In this document: positions 19,001 through 23,530 of the stretch, in pieces
Numbering within the stretch: position 1 is the stretch's first letter
Layout: the number at the start of each line of letters is the position of its first letter
Source: a virus
Reading direction: 5' to 3' (one strand)
IMG/VR virus record: IMGVR_UViG_3300021379_001542
Span: 1-24,071 of that record
DNA: 24,071 bases
Program-made: the position numbers and the translations under genes
Notes under the pieces: generated by a model
Database searches by the model: none
Told to the model about the DNA's origin: nothing
The model's input: the letters and a program-made list of their open reading frames with translations, nothing else

Positions 19001-20834
19001 TAGTACCACAGAAGCAGCAAACAAAATTGCCATAGAATTTCCAGGAGGTAGTATTAGACTCGACGAAGACAATATAATACAATATGCTGTATATGATACA
19101 AATCTTGTAAGTTATAGTCAAATATATCAAGATATATCGTGGAATCAAACACTAGGAAATTATTGGAACTTTATAGATACTCCAACACCTATCAATGTTA
19201 AACCTTTAGGTCATAACTTAATTGTGTTTGGTGATGATGAAATACTAGATCCGGGTTATAGTATAAGATATACTACAACGTCTGATAGAGTATATGATTT
19301 AGATAGTTGGGCATTTGCAGACCTAACACAGATTAACAGCAGAGATATTTTGGTTTATGCTGACGATGTTAGAGTTGATAGACAGTTTTGGTCTTGGGAT
19401 CAAACAAGTGCTAGAATTACTATTTTGTCAAACACAGTTGCTCCAGCAGGAACAAAACTAGATATCTATGTTATTAATAATGCTGATTATTACTTTATTG
19501 ATACACAAATAGAATTTACAGAGTTAGACGGTAGTACCACTATAAACATGGAATCTTTGGTCACAGTTGGACAACCTCTAAAATTAGTAAGCACAGCAAC
19601 TTCAACTATTTTTAATCCAGTTGTTAAATCGGTATCAAATAATGTAGTTGTAGTGCAAGGTATGGCCAGACAAATTAGAGATGAATTTGTTGCTGATGAA
19701 GATTTCTGGGTCACAAACGATTCTACACAAATGAAAATTGCAAACTTAGAATTTGTAGATAGTGATAGTATCAGTATTGATCCAGAAAAATACAACGGTA
19801 TATTTACAACTTACAGAGTAATGCACTTTAGTAATCACGATGTCAACAAGTTTAGAAGATACAGTTATGATGTTCTCACTGATACAGTTGTTAATGAGTT
19901 TACTCCTGAATATACAAGACGTAATTTGCTTACAAGTGGTATTATTGAACTTGATAGTCAAGCAGCTGGAGCTCAATATGTGTGGGTGGTAAAAAATAAA
20001 AAATTACTACGTCCTTTAATTGACTACGAAGTAATGGAAGAACTTGATGCAGTAAGACTAAATGAAATTCCTGCTGCTAATGACAAAATACAAGTTTTAC
20101 ACTGGGCTAATGCAGTATCAGGTAAACGTTTTGGTTATAGAATATTTAGAGATATGCTTGGCAGAACACACTATAAGCGTCTAAGTCAAGAAAACAGTTA
20201 TGTTTTAGCAGCAAACCTACAACCATATGACAATACTCTTGTGCTTGATGATACAACAGGCATACAGCAACCAAGTACAACAAAAAATATACCAGGTATA
20301 CTTTGGATTGATGGTGAACGCATTGAATACTTTGCAATCCAAGGAAACACATTGTCTCAGTTGCGTAGAGGAACCTTAGGCACAGGTGTTAAGAGTTTGC
20401 ACAAAGCAGGCGATAGAGCATTTGGTCAAGGACCAGGAGAAACAATTGATTACCAAGACACATACGATGTATATAGAGATTTTGCAGATGGGTCAAGTCA
20501 AATTGTAGATCTTGGATTTACATTTGATAACATAAACGAAATTGAAGTGTTTGTTGGTGGCAGAAAGTTAAGTAAAGTTGATGTTGATGTTTACAATAAC
20601 ACAATAGCACAAGACAGTACAGAAGGTGATCAAGTTAGAGCACAAGAGTTTACAGTAGTAGATGTATCAGGAGAAAAGCGTATAAACTTTACAACAACTC
20701 CTGCTGTAAACACAGAAATAAGAGTAGTGAAAAGAACCGGAAAAAGATGGATTCAACCAAACGAAACCCTTAGAACCAGCTCTTCACCAATAGCAAAATT
20801 TATTCGCGGAGCAACAATTGAGCTACCTAAATAA
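7080..20834 (+). CDS. Giant multidomain baseplate/adhesion protein (4584 aa) in the gp7 position
   Basis: One uninterrupted 4584-codon frame (roughly 500 kDa). The ATG overlaps the gp6 stop and GGAGG lies at 7063-7067. The N-terminus (LLPRYFRSDTNSKFIQSTVD, about 20-39; YSWNPHVDFDKFTNFREYYW, about 125-144) resembles very large virion proteins I recall from marine T4-like phages; this is from memory, not a search. Modules seen in order: VNG/DY-type beta repeats (about 717-758, 950-992); CBM5/12-like modules (about 1455-1503, 1713-1760); a beta-propeller with FG-GAP motifs (about 2095-2650) holding two more CBM5/12-like modules (2218-2278, 2364-2422); GxGY repeats (about 3071-3135, 3430-3512); eight further VNG/DY repeats (about 3560-4530); and a DGERIEYFAI...LRRGTLGTG segment (4411-4435). 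No membrane segments or signal peptide. The position after gp6 is that of T4 gp7, the wedge initiator, but I cannot show homology to gp7. Likely a peripheral baseplate and host-surface-binding scaffold (inference). Confidence 0.8.
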   Translation: MESIDYPLPTGDSDRSAKSLLPRYFRSDTNSKFIQSTVDAMISEGVIEKLDAYVGRRNSPTTKVTDTFLPDVSTDRENYQFESSIVSKDDLGNVNFYASYTDLLGVIKSYKGSVSNHSVLNSQTSYSWNPHVDFDKFTNFREYYWLPLGPIPVAVSGNQRGITSVYNVELGQDDQVQSYIFSPDGITKNPTLKLYKGQTYKFDINTPGEPISFVTNIAYQDNDPLLEVDAENISTIYNTNIKRYKRNEDGAYIETDDVWIENGRIEFTPDDSVPALLYYASKNNANMNGLLNFYNINENSQIDVEDEIIGKKSYSSPIGGNLSNGQRIYFVGDVTPEKYATGNYFVEGVGSSIRLIPETELEIPVPFSTVKNVPFDGEEFGFDEYPYEDAAAFVAQKDYITINRGSPDKNPWSRYNRWFHRDVIVESYNQAGLPVEIDEEARAKRPIIEYTSGLKLYNHGAVAKENVDLVDTFTTDVFSTIEGKGGYIIDGVEVTDGMRLLFTADKDILVAGKIYKVKFINFGTGATKNRQITLVEELDTNPNEGDTVLITLGDVNAGKMFHYENNKWNAAQEKTSVNQQPHFDLFDSNAYSYGDSKQYEGTSFTGTKLFSYAQGSGTNDVELGFPLKYESINNFGDIVFDFNYHTDKFTYQDSVQNIVEKNTSSGFFKIFNQDGSYKWKSVWEQTYFKSRQPVIRQYNGQLNNFPVDVFDNSHLLDDLVVRVFVNNKKKIEGVDYTLDNTANYKQVRFFNNLDSESIVVLKCYSSANKNINGYYEIPKNLESNPQNENITTFTLGEVNKHVNSIVENYHPVAQGSIPGNTNLRDLENIAQYGTQFMKHSGPVNLAAYHLVDKNANIIKSIQFAMKEYSRFKNSFLYQANQTGFHGDVKKHVDLIMNTLNKDKTSSMPFFATDMVPMNATTETVHEIEYNETAYLPTSFTNYDLQTLSNKAVLVYVDDEQKYQGVDYDFENGFIKYYNPTVGQDIVVYEYENTNGCYVPPTPTKLGLYPLYKPEFQTITGATGKVNVIVGHDGSYTTRFDDYRDELLLDLEKRIYNNIKTSYNAEYLDIHNFIGGFNRNTGVSRETIDGLILEDFSSWLSTAGNPNYTENTNWSGENSFTFNYRNMSDTNGKRLPGGWRAIFKQFYDTDRPHTHPWEMLGFSIEPSWWQDVYGPAPYTLSNTVLWQDLRDGFVKEPGKSVKTLEKYKRPNLLSIIPTDDNGNLRSPLDSGIAQGFYLPSTSEPFVYGDQGPTESAFRNSSDYRFAILKAWIVSKPCEVFGLGFDRSRIIKDMAGNFVYSETGQAITTKDLIFPTITGEDSKQHLTAGLVNYISNYVKWAVSSSYDAYKEDLQKLDNQLSIKLAGFAEKNKLKLLLDSRSPLNKTSVFVPEENYQIFLNTSSVQEVATLSGILITVSESGYIVQGYDSQNPSFTIYPYIETQSDAAVNVGGISEKFLNWSESNTYTIGTVVKYNNEFYRAKVSHLSSNEFENQNFTKLAELPVQGGKTGIIRRRFDKTPISVPYGQIYKTEQDVVDFLLGYEAYLKDQGWNFENINPESGQVEDMLLLLKEFLFFTTQNWDNDTVLAISPAANKVIFSKKNFTIDNVYDNFYDVAILDGNGNAIDSSLTNIFRDKDTRFTINPIGTPEGIYLIKLPLVQKEHVVLIDNQTVFSDTIFDKAAGFRQERIKLVGYRTDNWSGSLSIPGFFYDEAKIVDWQENTDYRIGDVVKYKEFYYSAFGNHSSKQTFDNTKWRRLSEKPVSEIYPNWDYKVNQFADFYDLDTDNFDTEQQRLAQHLIGYQKRQYLENIINDSVSQYKFYQGFIQEKGTNNAITKLFDALGSANKDSVELYEEWAIRAGQYGSIDNIQEIEYKIDESKYRIEPQLFELNNNITIGRTDLVYEIAKNQVFKSPEEYDHTLTSVVSNTDTYTKNSGYVRSEDVEYIVTSKDSIVNIDIDNLEIGKHIWVTTDKQSWTVLKHSQSDLEILGFTNLTLPSSNSGVKINCDRQVEDIAVGDIVGIFSSIPNFKGFYKVTDVLGSDITFDLGSSEIEINFEDPDDSFSAVGGASLSRFVERRFADFETLNLNIQDIQKDAADRLWVDDNGQGIFSVYENNSVISLQQEYANLDSQLTRVAESYDVNFGNTTFVKGDSTDTSATRVGKVSLLTRNAESFQFSAGAFFEPGDEADINSGYGSSVAISPDSKWIVVGAPLADNFISQFKGTYDPTEAYDQKDIVVDRGTLWRAKKAVSNWHDSYSDSSTISDSDSNDWEAVYRIEHTGLGTPSGLTNQGIVHIYEFDDSTREYILHTVMCSPDPNAEEQFGHQVELRKTNNGTHQLYVSAPGIDIGRVYFFEFDEEWKWTRNRNYKGVFDVNEKYRENDIVFYRGALYQALVERIPLTTPVTDKLPTDTNSWIAVQDIEHTGYIPNRYQELDGDLDTGESNFGIKFDVNDQGDKIVVESEVSGVRTLSVYNKPANRWKYIQEIQADTTKRESWGVDFAINDDGDRIAVAAPYNDDISNDAGTVYVYTQQSSDLYTLTQNVRSPYTDKNEAFGSAVDFSGNKLAICGKNSDLIEVTGFDNYQLKLDNGNTEISRTIKDTGRIVVFQLINNTYVYGEDIEYKRNTSNHILDDFKFNQNHLYLNMPTITPLTADNPATDNSKYVNSTLQGLLADFSFIKGKDSWTVLTSQQSKPKIDELQQVFLYSDDKKDIIQRLDVIDPRQGKIAGPAEQEITFKTWYDPAVYSFSTGEQDVVVDANSNWTDKYVGKLWWDISQASWFDPYQGNSNYRAGVFHKLLPNAQIQVCEWVASDLLPSEWDELAGTGEGYSRGVTGTTLYGSEVFSSKQVYDTVRKTFITKYFYWVRNTQIIPNVPGRVLSCESVTNLITDPASTGYRFISLLENNKFAMYNIASLIEGQNTILHFRKEKDVDLNVPVHYEYNLLTEGLDVSMPSKDIEQKWIDSLIGYDNVGNPVPDENLQVSKKYGLLNIPRQSMFVNRIEAVKQFVDRVNSVFLQNIIVDNYNISKLLLVDPAPLLTAGKHDVAVDTVNDLQFVGTAKKTQAVLTPVIVDGKITDVIITNPGNGYKVAPEIEFDDVTGKNAELKATINSNGQITSVQVKEQGFDYSSNTILKVREFSVLVNADETIGGRWSIYVYNSASREWNRTDNQSFDTTKYWNYADYYASGYSVNTIINQTIESSYELFGLDNNIGDIVKIKNIGTGGWLLLEKTNDQDTEDYTINYKTVGRQNGTIQLSSLIYNYSTETTGYDAGVYDIAFYDREPVNELRNIVNAIKTDIFVGELAVEYNKLFFASVRYALSEQENVDWVFKSSFLRAKHNVGELEQKVAYQNDNLENYQDYINEVKPYKTSVREYISAYEKIEPTNSLISDFDLPPSYIGGKITPSVAKFSNNEVSDLWQKYFTYPYKNWVDNNTYEIVSIEVLDGGSGFNDTPNVTISGDSGATARAYVAKGKVKSIEILKKGNRVLSAPTVSVSGNQDPDGDPVKASVIIGNPLVRSTHMTVKFDRVSGKQYFETIDQTENFLGTGAKQKFTLLWPMNVKTDTFSVTVNGVEMLKSDYQVGNELDTTKGYDRYFGYINFIEDPAIDAVIVVNYKKATSLLNAADRVLYEYNPTTGMPGKELSQVMQGVEYEGALYDSFDFGNEQGFGAGGFSDLPWDTFDNTFSDEVIKLDGSTSTITLSKALENGVNYNIYLNGVRLDDPAYDGSTATANKNAVMATIVGDGEQTEIDIQGIFTTTDGDEVIIRKEESDGSLAPVSTNFDTSLSGGALDKTTATGIPSGEIVVDGDGFFTETNSKGPEELVPGTVTDTLDLQVYTRPNNGQANIAVANYVYDGSTNEFEFPEKPFGETNVVVMVNQKVLREDLFSTDFDLNVVFIDSDQNIDAGDSVTVMTFGSNGNNLIDAKTIQLNSYDFANQPQEENWRFVTAADFSSDASAIVVLNGRIAIEGTDYFLNISDSTTEAANKIAIEFPGGSIRLDEDNIIQYAVYDTNLVSYSQIYQDISWNQTLGNYWNFIDTPTPINVKPLGHNLIVFGDDEILDPGYSIRYTTTSDRVYDLDSWAFADLTQINSRDILVYADDVRVDRQFWSWDQTSARITILSNTVAPAGTKLDIYVINNADYYFIDTQIEFTELDGSTTINMESLVTVGQPLKLVSTATSTIFNPVVKSVSNNVVVVQGMARQIRDEFVADEDFWVTNDSTQMKIANLEFVDSDSISIDPEKYNGIFTTYRVMHFSNHDVNKFRRYSYDVLTDTVVNEFTPEYTRRNLLTSGIIELDSQAAGAQYVWVVKNKKLLRPLIDYEVMEELDAVRLNEIPAANDKIQVLHWANAVSGKRFGYRIFRDMLGRTHYKRLSQENSYVLAANLQPYDNTLVLDDTTGIQQPSTTKNIPGILWIDGERIEYFAIQGNTLSQLRRGTLGTGVKSLHKAGDRAFGQGPGETIDYQDTYDVYRDFADGSSQIVDLGFTFDNINEIEVFVGGRKLSKVDVDVYNNTIAQDSTEGDQVRAQEFTVVDVSGEKRINFTTTPAVNTEIRVVKRTGKRWIQPNETLRTSSSPIAKFIRGATIELPK
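11442..11588 (+). other. CBM5/12-like module 1 of the giant protein
   Basis: Residues about 1455-1503. Pattern W-x(4)-TYTIGTVVKYNNEFYRA followed by an FTKLAEL strand. This is the 'W...Y..GD.V.Y.G..Y.A' pattern of carbohydrate-binding family 5/12 (ChtBD3-type) modules, about 50 residues long. In bacteria such modules bind chitin or related glycans; on a phage baseplate they would suit contact with host surface polysaccharide (inference). Confidence 0.6.
12216..12359 (+). other. CBM5/12-like module 2 of the giant protein
   Basis: Residues about 1713-1760. Pattern IVDWQENTDYRIGDVVKYKE, then FYYSAFGNHSS and KWRRLSEKP. It has the same order of Trp, Tyr, Gly-Asp-Val-Val and Tyr residues as module 1, indicating a diverged internal duplicate. 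Confidence 0.6.
13731..13913 (+). other. CBM5/12-like module 3, inserted within a propeller blade
   Basis: Residues about 2218-2278. Pattern GTYDPTEAYDQKDIVVDRGT, then LWRAKK, a Ser/Asp-rich loop (DSYSDSSTISDSDSND) and WEAVYRIEHTG. It interrupts an FG-GAP blade between its VVGAPLADN strand and its GIVHIYEFDD strand. The 'IEHTG' ending is shared with module 4. Confidence 0.55.
14169..14345 (+). other. CBM5/12-like module 4, inserted between propeller blades
   Basis: Residues about 2364-2422. Pattern YKGVFDVNEKYRENDIVFYR, then GALYQALVE and SWIAVQDIEHTG. It is the closest relative of module 3, sharing the GxxD/YxxxDIV core and the W-x-AV-x(2)-IEHTG ending. It follows the GRVYFFEFDEEWKW strand and precedes the next FG blade. 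Confidence 0.55.
16290..17615 (+). repeat. GxGY-type beta repeats in the giant protein (two clusters)
   Basis: Two separated clusters share a pattern 'ItdV.I...G.GY...P.v.......a.A.....G.I.sV.V...G': residues about 3071-3135 (ITDVIITNPGNGYKVAPEIE and ITSVQVKEQGFDYSS) and about 3430-3512 (IVSIEVLDGGSGFNDTPNVT and VKSIEILKKGNRVLSAPTVS). Each cluster has two units of about 35-40 residues. The nucleotide range spans both clusters and the unrelated sequence between them. Similar repeats are common in large phage structural and adhesin-like proteins. Confidence 0.55.
17750..20740 (+). repeat. Tandem degenerate 'VNG...DY' beta modules at the C-terminus of the giant protein
   Basis: Eight diverged units follow the pattern 'v.VxVNgxxLxxxxDYxv......i.f...p..gd.I.V..'. 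The recognisable cores are FSVTVNGVEMLKSDY (about 3560), YNIYLNGVRLDDPAY (about 3706), VVVMVNQKVLREDLF (about 3867), IVVLNGRIAIEGTDY (about 3953), LIVFGDDEILDPGYS (about 4046), ILVYADDVRVDRQFW (about 4090), YVWVVKNKKLLRPLIDY (about 4300) and IEVFVGGRKLSKVDV (about 4488). Two more copies sit in the N-terminal part (about 717 and 951). Copies are diverged at both protein and DNA level, so this is an ancient module array and not a recent tandem repeat. Confidence 0.6.
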
Positions 20835-20837
20835 ATA
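20830..20837 (+). promoter_or_regulatory. T4-type late promoter box (AATAAATA)
   Basis: AATAAATA overlaps the TAA stop (20832-20834) of the giant gene and matches NATAAATA exactly. A start about 6 nt downstream would fall just before the AAGG ribosome site (20844-20847), which is 8 nt from the ATG at 20856. This is the same promoter-ribosome-site arrangement as at 3564-3571. By eye these are the only two exact matches on the + strand. Confidence 0.72.
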
Positions 20838-20855
20838 CAGTATAAGGTAAAAAAG

Positions 20856-21464
20856 ATGACACAGTTTAATGATCTAAATGGAATACATGTTGAAGGACAC
20901 ATTAAAATTTCTGACCCCGATAGCGGCGAAATTTATGTGAATAAACGCAATGCGATTCACTATGAAAATATGAGTATTGCACTAGCAGAAAGTCTTGCTA
21001 ACCAAGGCGAAGGCTTTGTTTATGAAATGAGTTTTGGCAATGGCGGAACCAGTGTTGATCCAACAGGTATTGTGACATACTTAACACCAAATAGCACAGG
21101 CACAAACAGCAGTTTATATAATCAAACATTTACAAAAGTAGTAGATGAACGCAGTGTTAACAACACTGATCCAGCAAGAAATAAAACTGAAATTAGACAT
21201 GTTAGTGGCACAAATTATACTGATATATTGGTTAGATGCTTGTTAGATTATGGAGAACCATCAGGACAAGATGCATTTGATACTGCCGGTAGTAATGACA
21301 GTTTATATGTATTTGATGAATTAGGTTTACGTAGTTATAGTGCAAGCGGAACTGGAAGATTAATCACACATGTTATTTTCCATCCAGTACAAAAAAGTTT
21401 GAATCGTTTGATACAGGTAGACTATACTGTGAGGATTCAAAGTTTAAGTGGAATTGAGGGGTAA
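20856..21464 (+). CDS. Conserved-looking virion structural protein of unknown function (202 aa)
   Basis: 202 residues, starting 21 nt after the giant gene behind a late promoter and an AAGG site. The sequence is soluble and rich in beta and turn residues, without signal peptide or membrane segment. Notable segments are LNGIHVEGHIKISDPDSGEI (about 8-27), EMSFGNGGTSVDPTGIVTYL (about 57-76) and the C-terminal IQVDYTVRIQSLSGIEG. The FGNGG-T-VDPTG segment and its location between the baseplate giant and the tail fibres suggest a small baseplate or fibre-attachment component, a role filled in T4 by gp8 to gp11, but I see no motif that identifies any of these. It ends 2 nt before the next ATG, so it is co-transcribed with the fibre genes. 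The gene itself is secure; the role is inferred from context only. Confidence 0.7.
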   Translation: MTQFNDLNGIHVEGHIKISDPDSGEIYVNKRNAIHYENMSIALAESLANQGEGFVYEMSFGNGGTSVDPTGIVTYLTPNSTGTNSSLYNQTFTKVVDERSVNNTDPARNKTEIRHVSGTNYTDILVRCLLDYGEPSGQDAFDTAGSNDSLYVFDELGLRSYSASGTGRLITHVIFHPVQKSLNRLIQVDYTVRIQSLSGIEG

Positions 21465-21466
21465 TC

Positions 21467-23530
21467 ATGGCAGACTATACCATAAACTTTACAGATTTAA
21501 TTAACAAAGGTTCTCTTACAGTTGAAGAAAATGGACTAAATTCTACAGATACAAGTTTAAAATTAGTAGGACAGAATCTGTCTGGTTATGGTGCTTATAT
21601 CAACGAAAACTTTTTGCATATTTTAGAAAATTTTGCAAATACTACTGCACCTAGTAGTCCAGTAGAAGGACAACTTTGGTACGATACAACTACAGGTGTA
21701 GATCAATTAAAAGTATACGATGGTGCGGCATGGGTAGCAGCAGGCGGTATTAAAAAAGCAGCTTCGCAGCCAGAAGCAAGTGCAAGTATACTTGGAGATA
21801 TTTGGGTAGATACAGCAAATTTACAAGCATATATCTATAGTGGAAGTGGTTGGGTTTTAATTGGACCAGACTACAGTGAGTCTACTGCTACAGGCGCAAA
21901 AATAGAAACACTTGTTGGCACAAGCACACTACTTGGCACTGATGCAAATCACACAGTATTAATTAATTATGTAAACAATAATATTATTGCAGTTTACAGC
22001 TATGTTGAATTTACACCAAAAGTTAAAGTCACTGGATTTCCTACAGGTTATGTAATGAAACCTGGTGTTAATATTCCAACAGAAGCTATATTTTCTGGAG
22101 CAAAAGCAAAATATTATGGAACCAGTGAAAAAGCAGAAGCGTTAGTAGATGCAAGTGGAAATAACAGCATTGTCTACGGAGATGTTGCAACAAAGGATGT
22201 GACAAATAGATTTACAAAAGAACAAAGGATTGCAAGCAATGCAGGACTTACTATTGGTGAAAATGGAATCTTAACAGCAAGTGTCACAGGATCGTCAGTG
22301 ACTATTAGAAATAAAGCCACAGACGGATCAATTAATTTTAACACAAATAACAGTGGAGCAAATCAAACCTCTTTGTATATTGCATCTGATGGAAAACATG
22401 GTATTTTGAATACTTCACCAGAAGAAGCATTAGATGTCACTGGAAATATAAAAGCATCAAAAATAATTTCTACAAGTACCTTGAACAGTACTAATACAAC
22501 AGATGGTGCAATTAACACAGCTGGTGGAATTGGTATTGCAAAAGATATCAATGTTGGCGGTGATGCTTATTTTAACCAAAACGATACAAATAATACAAGC
22601 TCAATTTATGCTGAAAATATACAACCTTATACAACTTTAGCAAATAGTATTGGTACACCTAATTTAAAATATGCTCATGTATATTCAAATACTTTCCACG
22701 GAAATTTAGAAGGAAATGTCACAGGTAATGTAAGCGGTAGTGCGCAAACAGCAGGTAAACTTGCTAGTCCTACAACTTTCCAATTCAATAGCGCAGGTGA
22801 TGTGACTGCAACAGGTAGTGTCACATTTGACGGTCAAGTTGGCGGCACAACTAAAGAATGGACATTGAATATTGATGCAAATTTTCTTACAAATCAAACT
22901 CCAGTGTCGGTATCAACAGCAGGAACAGATGAATTCCTAGTTTATAACTCAGAAGGTTTGCGTAAAATGACGCAGGCACAAATTGTTAGTACAATACCAG
23001 TATTTCAAATTGCAATGATAATGCCATACGCAGGAACTGTTGCACCAACTGGGTGGGAGTTATGTCACGGACAAGAACTTGCACGAGGCGGCGATTATGA
23101 GCCGTTATATGCTATTATAGGCGATCGATATGGAACACCTAGTACACCAGACTTTTTTGTGCTACCTGATTTTAGAGGAAGATTTTTACTTGGACACTTG
23201 GGTGCAGCAACAAGCGGAAACAGAGTGTTAAACGACACAGCAGCTAATACAGTTGGTTTAACTGGCGGCTCTGAATCTCATATTCTTACCCAAGAACAAT
23301 TACCAGATCACACGCACAGTATGCAAGGCGACAACGGCGAACAATATTATGGAGTCACAAATGTCACAGGTGGCACAGATACTGGTGCAAGTTCTCAAAA
23401 TATTTCAGGAACGACAACAGGCACAGGAATTGATAGAACAGGATCAATGAATGACATACAAAGTAATCCTTATTATCATACCAGTCCGTATACAACAGTT
23501 GAGTTTATTATCTACACAGGAGGGTCTTAA
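21467..23530 (+). CDS. Tail fibre protein with C-terminal phage tail collar domain
   Basis: 687 residues; strong GAGGGG (21456-21461) 5 nt before the ATG. The N-terminal ~140 residues form a module with SLKLVGQNLSGYGAYINENF, LENFA and GQLWYDTTTG (32-77), followed by LKVYDG and GDIWVDTANLQAYIY. It is shared with the next gene and probably anchors the fibre to the baseplate. The middle is fibre-like: an SPEEALDVTGNIKASKI segment (317-333), TAGGIGIAKDINVGGDAYF (351-369) and HGNLEGNVTGNVSGSAQTAG (411-430). The C-terminus has a tail-collar signature: MIMPYAGTVAPTGWELCHGQ (517-536), IGDRYGTPSTPDFFVLPDFR (551-570), then LTQEQLPDHTHSM (607-619) and TTVEFIIYTGGS. It is comparable in role to T4 short-fibre (gp12-type) or other collar-domain fibres, which bind host surface receptors. 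The His-x-His pair in PDHTHSM may be a metal-binding site as in gp12 (inference). Confidence 0.88.
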   Translation: MADYTINFTDLINKGSLTVEENGLNSTDTSLKLVGQNLSGYGAYINENFLHILENFANTTAPSSPVEGQLWYDTTTGVDQLKVYDGAAWVAAGGIKKAASQPEASASILGDIWVDTANLQAYIYSGSGWVLIGPDYSESTATGAKIETLVGTSTLLGTDANHTVLINYVNNNIIAVYSYVEFTPKVKVTGFPTGYVMKPGVNIPTEAIFSGAKAKYYGTSEKAEALVDASGNNSIVYGDVATKDVTNRFTKEQRIASNAGLTIGENGILTASVTGSSVTIRNKATDGSINFNTNNSGANQTSLYIASDGKHGILNTSPEEALDVTGNIKASKIISTSTLNSTNTTDGAINTAGGIGIAKDINVGGDAYFNQNDTNNTSSIYAENIQPYTTLANSIGTPNLKYAHVYSNTFHGNLEGNVTGNVSGSAQTAGKLASPTTFQFNSAGDVTATGSVTFDGQVGGTTKEWTLNIDANFLTNQTPVSVSTAGTDEFLVYNSEGLRKMTQAQIVSTIPVFQIAMIMPYAGTVAPTGWELCHGQELARGGDYEPLYAIIGDRYGTPSTPDFFVLPDFRGRFLLGHLGAATSGNRVLNDTAANTVGLTGGSESHILTQEQLPDHTHSMQGDNGEQYYGVTNVTGGTDTGASSQNISGTTTGTGIDRTGSMNDIQSNPYYHTSPYTTVEFIIYTGGS

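Noticed and set aside
7080-20834. Possible assembly fusion or pseudogene for the giant frame
   Set aside because: No internal stop, no ribosome site plus ATG at domain borders, and even composition and codon use along the whole length support one real gene.
21467-23530. Naming the collar-domain fibre as T4 gp12
   Set aside because: The collar domain occurs in many fibres; the N-terminal anchor module and the middle region are unlike T4 gp12, so only the domain-level call is supported.
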